Of a DNA stretch of 64,000 nt, positions 35,529 to 43,667 are shown in pieces (position 1 is the first letter of the stretch; every line of letters starts with the position of its first letter). Location: assembly GCF_014904695.1 (NCBI RefSeq), contig NZ_JACXXN010000016.1, positions 62,001 to 126,000 on the forward strand, given 5' to 3'. The position numbers were made by a program, and so were the translations under genes. Under the pieces are notes generated by a model. The model did not search any database, was not told where the DNA came from, and saw only the letters and a list, made by a program, of their open reading frames with translations. This DNA comes from Nostoc sp. MG11 (GTDB taxonomy: Bacteria > Cyanobacteriota > Cyanobacteriia > Cyanobacteriales > Nostocaceae).

Positions 35529-35696
35529 TTAAGCGTAAGCTACAGCTCCACATCCATGACAACTACTACATAGAGCCACCACTAAACCCCCTCTTATTTC
35601 AAGTTCGTTGTCTTCGAGGTCGTTGATGAAAGTTTCATAATCGACAAACAATTCTGCCCCAGCTAGTTTGATGTCATTAACTACGATGTTAGCCAT
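35529..35696 (-). CDS. Double-glycine leader precursor 2, cysteine-rich lanthipeptide-type
   Basis: A 55-residue peptide read from the minus strand. The leader runs MANIVVNDIKLAGAELF, then VDYETFINDLEDNELEIRGG, with GG at 36-37. It resembles leaders of class II lanthipeptides (NDIK.AG.ELF...F.NDL...E). The core is LVVALCSSCHGCGAVAYA, 18 residues, with three Cys and two Ser placed so that Ser-derived dehydroalanine could form thioether rings. GGAG lies 10 bases before ATG. Upstream are two copies of a 15-base motif also present before the kinase gene. The modifying enzyme could be the nearby kinase/HopA1 pair or, formerly, the deleted LanM. Confidence 0.82.
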   Translation of the reverse strand: MANIVVNDIKLAGAELFVDYETFINDLEDNELEIRGGLVVALCSSCHGCGAVAYA

Positions 35697-35829
35697 TTGA
35701 GTTTTTCTCCAATAATGAATTTGTGCTATTGACTAAGAATCAATTAGTAATTTTTGATTCTTATTGTAATCATAATTTTAATTAATTGAGTATGTCTATC
35801 TTTTTTTTAGTTTAGTGGTGTTCAAATAA

Positions 35830-35844
35830 AAACATTTATGTCAC
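35830..35844 (-). promoter_or_regulatory. Shared 15-base motif, copy 1, upstream of precursor 2
   Basis: On the minus strand this reads GTGACATAAATGTTT, 133 bases before the precursor 2 ATG. Its centre ACATAAATGT has inverted arms ACAT/ATGT. The same 15 bases occur at 36096-36110, and 14 of 15 at 38631-38645. It is a candidate operator. Confidence 0.5.
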
Positions 35845-35988
35845 TAATAGCCTTTTGGAGATTTCATTTGACTCAACAGAGATAGCATTTTATTTACTTA
35901 GTTTATGCAAATTTTATTTTCGGACTAGTATAATAATTTGATTATTATTTTCAAATATTGAAAACCTACAATAAAGTAGTGCGATACC

Positions 35989-36031
35989 TTCTCTGCGAGA
36001 CGCTACGCGAACGGTGGGCTACGCCTACGCC
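35989..36031. repeat. GC-rich short dispersed repeat
   Basis: TTCTCTGCGAGACGCTACGC followed by GAACGGTGGGCTACGCC and TACGCC, standing out from AT-rich surroundings. It is of the same type as the block at 20938-21055, which shares GCGTCTCGCAGAG on the opposite strand. Confidence 0.7.
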
Positions 36032-36095
36032 AATCAAGAATAGAACGAAAGGCAATTACAACAGAATTAGAGTCTGTTAAAAAGATTTAAAACTG

Positions 36096-36110
36096 AAACA
36101 TTTATGTCAC
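36096..36110 (-). promoter_or_regulatory. Shared 15-base motif, copy 2
   Basis: Identical to copy 1 (GTGACATAAATGTTT on the minus strand). It lies just beyond the terminator of the HopA1 gene and 400 bases before precursor 2, so it can only serve the precursor unit or be a repeat. Confidence 0.45.
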
Positions 36111-36146
36111 CATAAACTTTAAAATTGAGCAAAAAACATAACAAAA

Positions 36147-36172
36147 TCAGCCCAAGATAAATCTTGGACTGA
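36147..36172 (-). terminator. Rho-independent terminator of the kinase/HopA1 operon
   Basis: CCAAGAT (36152-36158) pairs with ATCTTGG (36161-36167), and outer TCAG/CTGA extends the stem across one mismatch. On the minus strand a T-rich stretch follows (TTTTGTTATGTTTTTT). It lies 32 bases beyond the HopA1 stop. Confidence 0.75.
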
Positions 36173-36203
36173 AATATAAACATTATCAACAAATGTATTC
36201 GTA

Positions 36204-37325
36204 TCAGTTGCCCAATTCTACTTGCCTGTAAATATCCTCAGAATTAGCATTCAAATAAACACGCTGCAAATCAATCCCCAAAGTGTAAAATTGCTCACAA
36301 ATAGCATGCATCCGCCCCTCAGTTGAATCATCCCCTTGCTGCCAACCTTCCAGTAACCCATTCGCCACAATCTGACAGCGATTCATGCCAAAACTCTCCT
36401 GTTCAGCAAACTTATGGTCTGGTTCTTCAGCTAACCCTAATCCTGGCGCTAGCTGCTTGGTAAATAAAGGAATTTCTGAGTTAAAATGCAATTGATGTTC
36501 TGTATAGACAATTTTGAAAACTTCCCTAACTATCTCATAGTCCCTTTTATCAAAATACAATACCCCTGAATCATGCCGACCGTATTCCTTGGGGTTGTAC
36601 AAAACCTTAAAACTAAAAGGTATTGCTAAATAATTCAAGTGCTGTGTCAAACTCTCCATAACCACAACAGCACCTTCAGGAGTTAAATTTAAATATATTC
36701 GCACAGTGATTGGCTGATATTTAGTATCCTCAATACGACCAAATCCCTGATTGCCAACTGCCATATAAAAGCCATTTTGGACTCTGTTTTTAGGCAAACG
36801 GATAGCTACTGAATCACCTATCAGAGTGACTTTTTCAACAAATTGAAGATGTTTATTTCGCTGAATATGCAGCCTTAAACCACCCTTAGTAACTACTAAA
36901 CTATCATCAGATTCTTCTTTAATAACAGACCAACCAGAATCAAAATAACCCTCTCCACAATTACTTTTATTCAATCGTTCATAAAATCCCACATCTATCC
37001 CCAGTAAAGTATTATTCTCCAAATCTAAAGGTAAATTATTTTCTTCTCCATCGAGTGCCAATAGACTTCGCATCGAGCCATTATAATAAATACCATAAAG
37101 AAAACTCCGCAATTGCAGACTCACGTATTTCTGTTGCATCTGGGTTGGCATCTTCTGAAAACGTTCAACTGCCTCAGATGGCAATTCCAAAGGTTTGTAA
37201 TCTGGATGGTGGATGGAAAAATCAGATTTTATCTCAATTTTTTGAACAATATCTTGCAGAACATCCAGTAATTGCCCTGTTAAACCAGTCTCTAGCTGAG
37301 TTTGAGGAGAATTTAATAATTGCAT
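36204..37325 (-). CDS. HopA1-family protein (class V lanthipeptide lyase-like)
   Basis: A 373-residue protein of the HopA1 effector-like family. In class V lanthipeptide synthesis (LxmY type) this fold removes phosphate from phospho-Ser/Thr to give dehydroamino acids. Features are PTQMQQKYVSLQLRSFLYGI and YYNG, then GFYERLNKSNCGEGYFDSGW, VRIYLNLTPEGAVVVMESLT, FSFKVLYNPKEYGRHDSGVL, and PLFTKQLAPGLGLAEEP near the end. The family call is by recognition of this pattern. It is 26 bases downstream of the APH-type kinase in one operon. The pairing is the main support for a peptide-dehydration role. It is not a type III effector in this context. Confidence 0.78.
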   Translation of the reverse strand: MQLLNSPQTQLETGLTGQLLDVLQDIVQKIEIKSDFSIHHPDYKPLELPSEAVERFQKMPTQMQQKYVSLQLRSFLYGIYYNGSMRSLLALDGEENNLPLDLENNTLLGIDVGFYERLNKSNCGEGYFDSGWSVIKEESDDSLVVTKGGLRLHIQRNKHLQFVEKVTLIGDSVAIRLPKNRVQNGFYMAVGNQGFGRIEDTKYQPITVRIYLNLTPEGAVVVMESLTQHLNYLAIPFSFKVLYNPKEYGRHDSGVLYFDKRDYEIVREVFKIVYTEHQLHFNSEIPLFTKQLAPGLGLAEEPDHKFAEQESFGMNRCQIVANGLLEGWQQGDDSTEGRMHAICEQFYTLGIDLQRVYLNANSEDIYRQVELGN

Positions 37326-37351
37326 AACTACTTTAGTAATAACAAAATGAT

Positions 37352-38512
37352 TTAAACAGCAGAACTACTTAGGTGAGTTAATTCAACAGCAGCAGCACCA
37401 AAAATTGTTGGCATCGATTGTACAGGACGGCTTAATAACGTCTTAGCAACCTGAAGCATAGCAATCCCCGTATTGCCAAAAGATTTTTGATATTGAATCA
37501 TTGCCTGAATCTGTTGAATTAAAGCAAAACCAGTAAATTGCACCACTCGTTGCAAGAAATCAGGGCGGTGTTCTAGAATTTCTGGAAAAGTGTTTAAATA
37601 AGCTTGGGTTAATCTACTAATTGAAGGCTGAAGTAGTTCTAAAGGTGTTATTGCCAAGCGTAGAGACTCTTCAATACTCAAAGAATTACTGATAACTAAG
37701 CTAGCAAGCCAGATTTGTACATAACTGCCGATGAGTGTTCCCAAATCAAAGGCTGGATCTCCCCAAGCCGAGCGTTCCCAATCAATTAGTCGGACAATAT
37801 TGTTACTAGAATCCTGCCAATCTTTATACAGGAGAATATTATTTAGTTTTAAATCATTGTGGGTGAGACAAGAGGGAATTACAGCATCACCCAGTTCTGC
37901 GATCGCTTGCCCTAAACTATCATACCGCTGATAAAGAGCAAAAAATCTTAACCCATCGTCAGGCACTAAACCAAAAATCTCTGGCCCAATCCGTTCCAAT
38001 CCCTGAATTAAATCCGATACTTGATCAGCCATTAGATTATCCTGATTAACAGAGAAGAAATCCTGATATTCTTTGCGATTAAAAGTATCACTATGGATAG
38101 TTGCAATGGCAGTGCCAATTGCCATTGCAATTTCTATAAAAAAGCTATTTTTCTTTGTGTAGAAATCTTTTAAATCTTGATAATCATCCAGGTATTTTAA
38201 GACAATAATTGAATTTTCTGCATCAAAATGCACCACATTTGGTAAAAATGAGCGATAGTGATTAAATTTGTTAAATTGCTGTAAGAAATCTTGAATTCGC
38301 CACTCCCTCAAAAACTCACCAGCAGTTTTTCCATCTTGATTGTGTCGTTCTTGCTTAACAAGAAGCTTACAACCATCTGTAAAAGTCAATAATAAATTAA
38401 AGTTTTTAGCTGCAACTGGTTCTATCTTGCTAGGAGATTGCTCAGACTGATTGCATAACCCCTGTTCAACTAAATAATCAAAAACATTATGGTAATTCAG
38501 GATTAATGTCAT
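37352..38512 (-). CDS. APH-fold phosphotransferase (class V lanthipeptide kinase-like)
   Basis: A 386-residue kinase of the aminoglycoside phosphotransferase/choline kinase fold. The Brenner motif CLTHNDLKLNNILL has H218, D220 and N225, and the metal-binding Asp is D244 in VRLIDWERSAWGDPAFDLG. An ATP-site lysine lies in GCKLLVKQERH near residue 55. All catalytic residues are present. Alone it could be an antibiotic or metabolite kinase. Coupled to HopA1 and close to a Cys-rich Gly-Gly precursor it matches the LxmK role, phosphorylating Ser/Thr of a lanthipeptide precursor. A 15-base motif lies 118 bases upstream. Confidence 0.82.
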   Translation of the reverse strand: MTLILNYHNVFDYLVEQGLCNQSEQSPSKIEPVAAKNFNLLLTFTDGCKLLVKQERHNQDGKTAGEFLREWRIQDFLQQFNKFNHYRSFLPNVVHFDAENSIIVLKYLDDYQDLKDFYTKKNSFFIEIAMAIGTAIATIHSDTFNRKEYQDFFSVNQDNLMADQVSDLIQGLERIGPEIFGLVPDDGLRFFALYQRYDSLGQAIAELGDAVIPSCLTHNDLKLNNILLYKDWQDSSNNIVRLIDWERSAWGDPAFDLGTLIGSYVQIWLASLVISNSLSIEESLRLAITPLELLQPSISRLTQAYLNTFPEILEHRPDFLQRVVQFTGFALIQQIQAMIQYQKSFGNTGIAMLQVAKTLLSRPVQSMPTIFGAAAVELTHLSSSAV

Positions 38513-38630
38513 AAAACTTGAATGTATTAATTAGCTGTAATTCTAGGCAATAGTAAAATTATTTAACCATATTTGCAAGCTTTTGGCTCTAACTAAAATA
38601 AAAAATTATGGCAAATTCGTGCATTAACTA

Positions 38631-38645
38631 AAACATTTATGTCCC
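38631..38645 (-). promoter_or_regulatory. Shared 15-base motif, copy 3, upstream of the kinase gene
   Basis: On the minus strand this reads GGGACATAAATGTTT, 14 of 15 bases as in copies 1 and 2, 118 bases before the kinase ATG. The spacing to the gene resembles that of copy 1 to precursor 2 (133 bases). Confidence 0.5.
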
Positions 38646-38872
38646 TAAAACATTACTAATTGATACGCAATTTTTAATGCCAAGTCACTCCTGAATTTTT
38701 GATGATTCGGAAGCCTCAATTATTTTTTTATCGCTAAAAATTACCTATTTTATTCATCGCTGATTCTCCCTTGAGCAACTCTGCTCCTCTCAACACTCGC
38801 TACTAGAAGTGGCGACTTCCACTGTAGAGATAGATAATACCGATTCAATTAATGATTGCAACAAATCCTTTG

Positions 38873-38901
38873 GTAGAGACGTTGCATTGCAACGTCTCTA
38901 C
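38873..38901. repeat. Dispersed palindromic repeat, copy 3
   Basis: GTAGAGACGTTGCATTGCAA and the closing arm CGTCTCTAC form the same palindrome as at 192-220, here without the 33-base flank. Confidence 0.85.
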
Positions 38902-39151
38902 ATGGTCTATCTGTCACATTCTTTTTTTAAATTGGTATAACTGTTAACAGCAGGGAAATTTAGTCCTGAATATTGGTTACAGAGCAACTAAATTTCTTGA
39001 TGAAAATATTTTTTTTGAGACGCACAGTGGAAGAAAAAGCGAAAAGTCGAGCCAGTTGCTAATCGCCGCTCTAACGCAAGCGCTTCTTATGCAAGGCGCT
39101 GATTTAGCACTGGCTACCTAATTTGAATTATGGGGATTTCTCTATTCCCTC

Positions 39152-40135
39152 TTAATACACAACACCCGCCTGAAAAACTCGGCCAATTACTTCTTCTACA
39201 GGTGGTTCAGTGACGGTTAAATCAACTACCTCTAAATCCGCCAAAATCTGAGATACAGTACGGGTGAGCGCCTCTCGCGGCACCATATAGCGTACCGATC
39301 GCCCTTCTAAGAATTGGATATCACCGTAAGACATGAGTTTTTCCACTGATAGTGGTTGGGCTAACTCGACATAAACTTCCCGGTAAGGGGCAAAACGTTC
39401 TAACAGTCCATCTAAATTACCGTCATACATTAGTTTTCCTTGGTGAATTAACAACACCCGTTGACACAATGCTGTAATGTCAGCCATATAATGACTTGTC
39501 AACAGCACTGTCGCCTGATATTGCTGATTGTACTCACGCAAGAAATCGCGCACTCCTACCTGAGCATTGACATCTAGTCCTAGGGTCGGTTCATCCAGAA
39601 ATAATACATGGGGACGATGCAAAAGTGCAGCCAATAGTTCGGCCTTCATCCGCTCACCTAAAGACAGCTTCCGCACTGGTTGGATAAGCTTCCCTTCTAA
39701 GGAAAGCATCTCTGTTAATTCTCCCACCCGCCGCTGAAACTCTTTATCAGGGATGTTGTATACAGCGGCGTTAATTTTTAAAGAATCCAACGCTGGTAAA
39801 TCCCAAATTAACTGCTGCTTTTGTCCCATCACTAAGGTGATTTTTTGCAAAAATGCTTCGTCACGACGAAAGGGAACGTGTCCAGCTACTCTGACTGTAC
39901 CGCCAGAAGGATGAATTAGACCCGTCAGCATTTTGAGTGTAGTAGTTTTACCAGCACCATTGGGCCCTAAAAACCCTACAACTTCACCCGGAGCAATTTC
40001 AAAGGAAACATCCTCAACTGCTTTAATTGAACGGTAGGTACGGCGGAAAAAGTGGCTAATTGTACCTTTAATTCCCGGCTCTTTAACCGCCACCGGATAA
40101 AATTTACTTAGCTTCTCTGCAACGATAATTGACAT
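39152..40135 (-). CDS. ABC-2 type transporter ATP-binding protein
   Basis: A 327-residue ATPase from MSIIVAEKLSKFYPVAVKEP. Walker A is GFLGPNGAGKTTTLKMLTGL, the signature is LSLGERMKAELLAALLHRP, Walker B is VLFLDEPTLGLDVNAQ, and the H loop is LLTSHYMADI. The IKGTISHFFRRTYRSIKAVE stretch and C-terminal tail place it with the ABC-2 exporters (NatA/DrrA-like) of cyanobacteria. Its permease partners are not adjacent in this window. The substrate is unknown. An upstream start at 40165 exists but adds a non-conserved extension. Confidence 0.9.
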   Translation of the reverse strand: MSIIVAEKLSKFYPVAVKEPGIKGTISHFFRRTYRSIKAVEDVSFEIAPGEVVGFLGPNGAGKTTTLKMLTGLIHPSGGTVRVAGHVPFRRDEAFLQKITLVMGQKQQLIWDLPALDSLKINAAVYNIPDKEFQRRVGELTEMLSLEGKLIQPVRKLSLGERMKAELLAALLHRPHVLFLDEPTLGLDVNAQVGVRDFLREYNQQYQATVLLTSHYMADITALCQRVLLIHQGKLMYDGNLDGLLERFAPYREVYVELAQPLSVEKLMSYGDIQFLEGRSVRYMVPREALTRTVSQILADLEVVDLTVTEPPVEEVIGRVFQAGVVY

Positions 40136-40371
40136 ATATTTTAGATTAAAACCACAAATAAACACCGATAAATTTATCTGTATTTATCAGCGTTCATCTG
40201 TGATTCCAAATACCCAAACACATATTTTTGCAAGCAACAGCTATCATGATTTCCTATGGTGAATATTGCTCAGTTACAGAAGACCTCTTGCATAAATATT
40301 TTTTGTCTCACGCATAGACGCAAAGAAGAACGCAAAAAGAACGACTTTTGCAAGAAGTCTAAAACATCGGT

Positions 40372-42018
40372 TTACCGTAAACGTCCCGATCGCAAAGTAC
40401 TAATAATTAACCACAACCCCAACAGACTAGCGACTGTAAATAGGATGGTGCTTAAAAAAGATAGCTGAGTTGTCTGTGCTTTCGTGGAAATAATTGCCGC
40501 ACCCATAATCAGCGAACCCACCAAAATACTAAATGAGAGTCTATTGGCTGCATCGTCCATAGTGCGACGTACGCCATCTAACCCTCGTAGCGATAAATTC
40601 CACTGTAAGGTTTCCGAGGTAACTCGGTCTAGTAGCAATTCAACCTGGCGGGGAGATTGTAGAGAGAGACTTTTAATATCCAAGGCTGCTCTAAGAAGCG
40701 ATCGCACTGGATTATCGCCGAGTAACTGACGGCGAAACAAGTCTGTGATTAATGGCTTAACTTCATCAAAAAAATTAAGCTCCGGGTTAAAGGTACGCGC
40801 CACCCCCTCTAAGTTAGCTAGGGTTTTGGCATACAAACCCATGTTGCTGGGTAAGCGAATTTTATTGTTGCGAGCAACCTGCAAAACTTCATAAATTATC
40901 TGACTGAAGTTTATTTCCGTGAGGCTGACATTGTGATACTTTCGCAACATGCGATCGTAATCATTTTCTAAGCGCGACAAAATTACTGGCTGACCGGAAT
41001 CTGATAGCTGTAAAGTTAACTGAGCGCACCTTTGAGCATCTAAATCAACGATTGCTAACAACATTTCTGTCAATATCTGCTGTGTACGGGGATCAAGTCG
41101 TCCCACCATGCCACAGTCTAAAAGCGCCACGCGACCATCTTTAAGATAAAATAAATTTCCTGGATGGGGATCAGCGTGAAAAAAGCCATCTATATATAGT
41201 TGCTGAAAAAAAGCGCGAAATAGCAGAGTGGTTATTTCTTTACGTTCTATGGCGGGATCTTTACCGTTATTATTACTGTTCAAATCTGCCAACAGAAAAG
41301 GTACTCCGTCCAGCCACTCCATTACCAGTAATTTTTCTGTAGTCAAATCCCAGTAGATTTCCGCAACTACTATTTGCGTGGGATCAAACCAGCGACTACG
41401 GGATAAGTTGCGGCGCAATTGGTCTGTAAAACCAGCTTCCCGCGTGAAATCTAGCTCGGCTTCTAAAGCTTTGGTAAATTCTTCAGCAATGGATTTGATT
41501 TCGTAGGTTTGTCCAAAATCGGTACGCGCTACTAAATCAGCAATACCTTGAATTAAGGCGATATCTTGAGCAACAGTAATATCAATTCCCGGACGTTGTA
41601 CCTTCAGCGCGACTTCTCGACCATCTGCAAGTGTGGCTCGATGTGTCTGGGCAATTGATCCCGCCGCTACTGGGATGGGATTAATCGTACTAAAAGTTTC
41701 TTCTAGCGATCGCTTTAACTGTTTGCGAATAACTACTTCTACTTCTGGCCAGGGAACTGCCGGCACTTCATCTTGTAAGGTTGATAGTTCCTCAATATAG
41801 GCAGCGCTAAGTAAATCTGGGCGGGTAGAGAGTAGCTGACCAAGTTTGACATAAACTGGCCCCAAATCCACCAAGATGTTTTTTAAAACAGCAGGTGTGG
41901 GTAGCTGGGGTTCATCAGCTTTGCCACCAGTCAGTAGCCTTCGCATATAGTCCCAGCCATTGCGAAGGAATACTTCAATGATTTCTCGTTGACGGGGAAC
42001 AGTTTGTGTGAGGAACAT
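40372..42018 (-). CDS. ABC1/AarF/UbiB-family atypical kinase
   Basis: A 548-residue member of the ABC1K family, linked to prenylquinone metabolism and stress responses in plastids and cyanobacteria. Signatures are LKNILVDLGPVYVKLGQLLS (KxGQ motif), AAGSIAQTHRATLADGREVA with the A-rich loop, VALKVQRPGI, DGFFHADPHPGNLFYLKDGR (catalytic HADPHPGN) and VALLDCGMVG. Two hydrophobic segments end the protein. The chosen start (MFLTQTVPRQ) avoids overlap with the upstream gene. The physiological substrate is unknown. Confidence 0.92.
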   Translation of the reverse strand: MFLTQTVPRQREIIEVFLRNGWDYMRRLLTGGKADEPQLPTPAVLKNILVDLGPVYVKLGQLLSTRPDLLSAAYIEELSTLQDEVPAVPWPEVEVVIRKQLKRSLEETFSTINPIPVAAGSIAQTHRATLADGREVALKVQRPGIDITVAQDIALIQGIADLVARTDFGQTYEIKSIAEEFTKALEAELDFTREAGFTDQLRRNLSRSRWFDPTQIVVAEIYWDLTTEKLLVMEWLDGVPFLLADLNSNNNGKDPAIERKEITTLLFRAFFQQLYIDGFFHADPHPGNLFYLKDGRVALLDCGMVGRLDPRTQQILTEMLLAIVDLDAQRCAQLTLQLSDSGQPVILSRLENDYDRMLRKYHNVSLTEINFSQIIYEVLQVARNNKIRLPSNMGLYAKTLANLEGVARTFNPELNFFDEVKPLITDLFRRQLLGDNPVRSLLRAALDIKSLSLQSPRQVELLLDRVTSETLQWNLSLRGLDGVRRTMDDAANRLSFSILVGSLIMGAAIISTKAQTTQLSFLSTILFTVASLLGLWLIISTLRSGRLR

Positions 42019-42049
42019 TGTGATAATGAACTGCAAAGATGCAGAGGAG

Positions 42050-42346
42050 TTAGAGGGGTAAACAGCAGGGGATGACAATACAGCGGAAGTTGGATCTAGT
42101 TTCGGCGGTTGTTAAGGTTTTACTGGATGCGGCACAGTCTTGGAATCTTTGTATGGATGATTGTACGGCGTCGTGAAGCTTCTGTTCACTCAGCATTCGT
42201 TTGACATAATTTGAGCAAGAATCACCGCCATGTAAGAGGCGATGAGGACAAGAGAATCCTTTGACCGGAGAAATATACTTTTGATAAGTAGCAATAGAAT
42301 TAATGGCCATTGTTTTAGCCAGAGGCTCAAAGCTAATGATTTCCAT
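42050..42346 (-). CDS. yidD: YidD-like membrane protein insertion efficiency factor
   Basis: A protein of about 98 residues with the YidD signature, AINSIATYQKYISPVKGFSC, then HGGDSCSNYVKRMLSEQKLH and IQRFQDC. The Y-Q-x-x-I-S-P...C...C-S-x-Y core and the final Cys are present. Between the first and second Cys is an insertion (PHRLLHGGDS) not seen in the E. coli form. The C terminus is extended. YidD proteins assist membrane insertion with YidC. The start is either 42346 (MEIISFE) or 42364. Confidence 0.7.
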   Translation of the reverse strand: MEIISFEPLAKTMAINSIATYQKYISPVKGFSCPHRLLHGGDSCSNYVKRMLSEQKLHDAVQSSIQRFQDCAASSKTLTTAETRSNFRCIVIPCCLPL

Positions 42347-42430
42347 AACTGTCAGATAAAACAATAGACAGTCAAGTTATAATAGAAAAACAGACTTTTT
42401 CGCCTCTGCCAAGGGTTTTAACTTTTACAT

Positions 42431-43552
42431 CTACAGCAGGTCGGTAAATCGGGGATCGCTTTGGAGAGTTTTGAGGATCTGCTTAATTTCTTGCGTCCGG
42501 TCTTTTTTAACCACAAGGGTAACATTGCGATCGCGCACAATCACCACATCCTCTAAACCAATAGTAACAACTACATCTTCTGGATTTGAAGCATAAATAA
42601 TAGCCCCCTGCGTATCTAATCCCACATGGGTAGCGAGTTCCACATTGGGAGTCTCTTCTTTCTTAAGTAAGCGTTCGATCGCATTCCAATCTCCTAAATC
42701 ATCCCAACCAAACTCCACTGGTAAAACGTATGCTAGAGTGGTCTTTTCCATTAGCGCATAGTCTATACTCTTCTTAGGCAACTGGGGATAGATATCAGCA
42801 CCGTGTTGTTCCAAAGGTTCGATAATTTCTGGAGCATGGGCATGTAATTCCTTGAGAACAACCCCAGCCCGAAAAACGAACATGCCACTATTCCAGCTAA
42901 AACGTCCCGAAGATAGAAAAGTTTCTGCCGTTTCCCGGTTGGGCTTTTCAGTAAAGCGGTTGACGTGATAAGCTGGCAACTCATTAAAGCTACCTATTTT
43001 TTCACCTTGTTCAATGTAACCGTAGCCGGTTGATGGAAAAGTAGGCTTGATCCCCAATGTGACAATCGCTTCTGTGCTTGCCGCCAGTTGCGTAGCTGCA
43101 CTTAATGTGTGTGCAAACGCCTTTTGGTCGGCAATCCAGTGGTCAGCAGGGAAAAAGCCAATAACAGCGTCTTCTCCATAGCGTTGTTTGATTTCTAAAC
43201 TTGTCCAAGCAACAGCTGCGGCAGTGTCCCTTCCCTCTGACTCAATCAGCAAGTTTTGAGATGGTAGTTTGGGTAGTTGTTGTCTTACCCCTTCAGCTAT
43301 CTGACTAGAAGTTATCACCCACAAGGAATCCCAACCCGTTCGGGTTCGCCAGTCGCCTGCGGAGGGAAACCCTCTCGCAGCGCTGGACTCATCGCCACCG
43401 AGATCTATCAATCGATCGGCGGTTGCTTGTAATAGGCTTCTAGAGCTACCATCGAGACTTAAAAATTGCTTGGGTCGGTCTTTGCGGCTTAGGGGCCAAA
43501 AACGCTCACCTTTACCACCAGCAAGTATTACAGGGAACAATAAAGTATTCAT
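42431..43552 (-). CDS. manC: Mannose-1-phosphate guanylyltransferase
   Basis: This enzyme makes GDP-mannose from mannose-1-phosphate and GTP for polysaccharide and glycan synthesis. From MNTLLFPVILAGGKGERFWP the signature loop continues LSRKDRPKQFLSL. FFPADHWIADQ, PSTGYGYIEQGEKIG, FTEKPNRETAETFL and YALMEKTTLAYVLPVEFGWD are all present. It has the short (single-domain) form of about 373 residues, without a phosphomannose isomerase domain. Residues at about 55-77 (GGDESSAARGFPSAGDWRTR) come from a dispersed repeat inserted in frame in a surface region. Confidence 0.93.
   Translation of the reverse strand: MNTLLFPVILAGGKGERFWPLSRKDRPKQFLSLDGSSRSLLQATADRLIDLGGDESSAARGFPSAGDWRTRTGWDSLWVITSSQIAEGVRQQLPKLPSQNLLIESEGRDTAAAVAWTSLEIKQRYGEDAVIGFFPADHWIADQKAFAHTLSAATQLAASTEAIVTLGIKPTFPSTGYGYIEQGEKIGSFNELPAYHVNRFTEKPNRETAETFLSSGRFSWNSGMFVFRAGVVLKELHAHAPEIIEPLEQHGADIYPQLPKKSIDYALMEKTTLAYVLPVEFGWDDLGDWNAIERLLKKEETPNVELATHVGLDTQGAIIYASNPEDVVVTIGLEDVVIVRDRNVTLVVKKDRTQEIKQILKTLQSDPRFTDLL
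43325..43393. repeat. Dispersed repeat inside the manC coding sequence
   Basis: GTTCGGGTTCGCCAGTCGCC followed by TGCGGAGGGAAACCCTCTCG and CAGCGCTGGACTC is a repeat pattern common in Nostoc genomes. It is richer in GC than the surrounding gene and interrupts the conserved alignment of ManC in frame. Confidence 0.65.
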
Positions 43553-43667
43553 GTTGTCATACACACGTACCGAAGAACATTACAAGTTTACAGTGAGCTT
43601 TTGCACTGGCAATATTTGTAGCTTGCATTAACATACTTTTAGGGAGTGGTTGAGTGGGGAGATAATC

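Larger units (their letters stand above)
35697..36203. other. Intergenic region upstream of precursor 2
   Basis: About 500 bases with no gene. It contains two copies of a 15-base motif (35830-35844 and 36096-36110), a GC-rich dispersed repeat (35989-36031) and the terminator of the kinase/HopA1 operon (36147-36172). Confidence 0.6.
38513..39151. other. Intergenic region upstream of the kinase/HopA1 operon
   Basis: About 640 bases without a gene. It holds the third copy of the 15-base motif (38631-38645), dispersed palindrome copy 3 (38873-38901) and a further repeat-like block at 39050-39120 (CGCCGCTCTAACGCAAGCGC). No Gly-Gly peptide was found on either strand. Confidence 0.55.

Noticed and set aside
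35304-35573. 89-codon plus-strand frame between precursor 2 and the lanM relic
   Set aside because: It overlaps the antisense of precursor 2 and of the small minus-strand ORF and has no family features.
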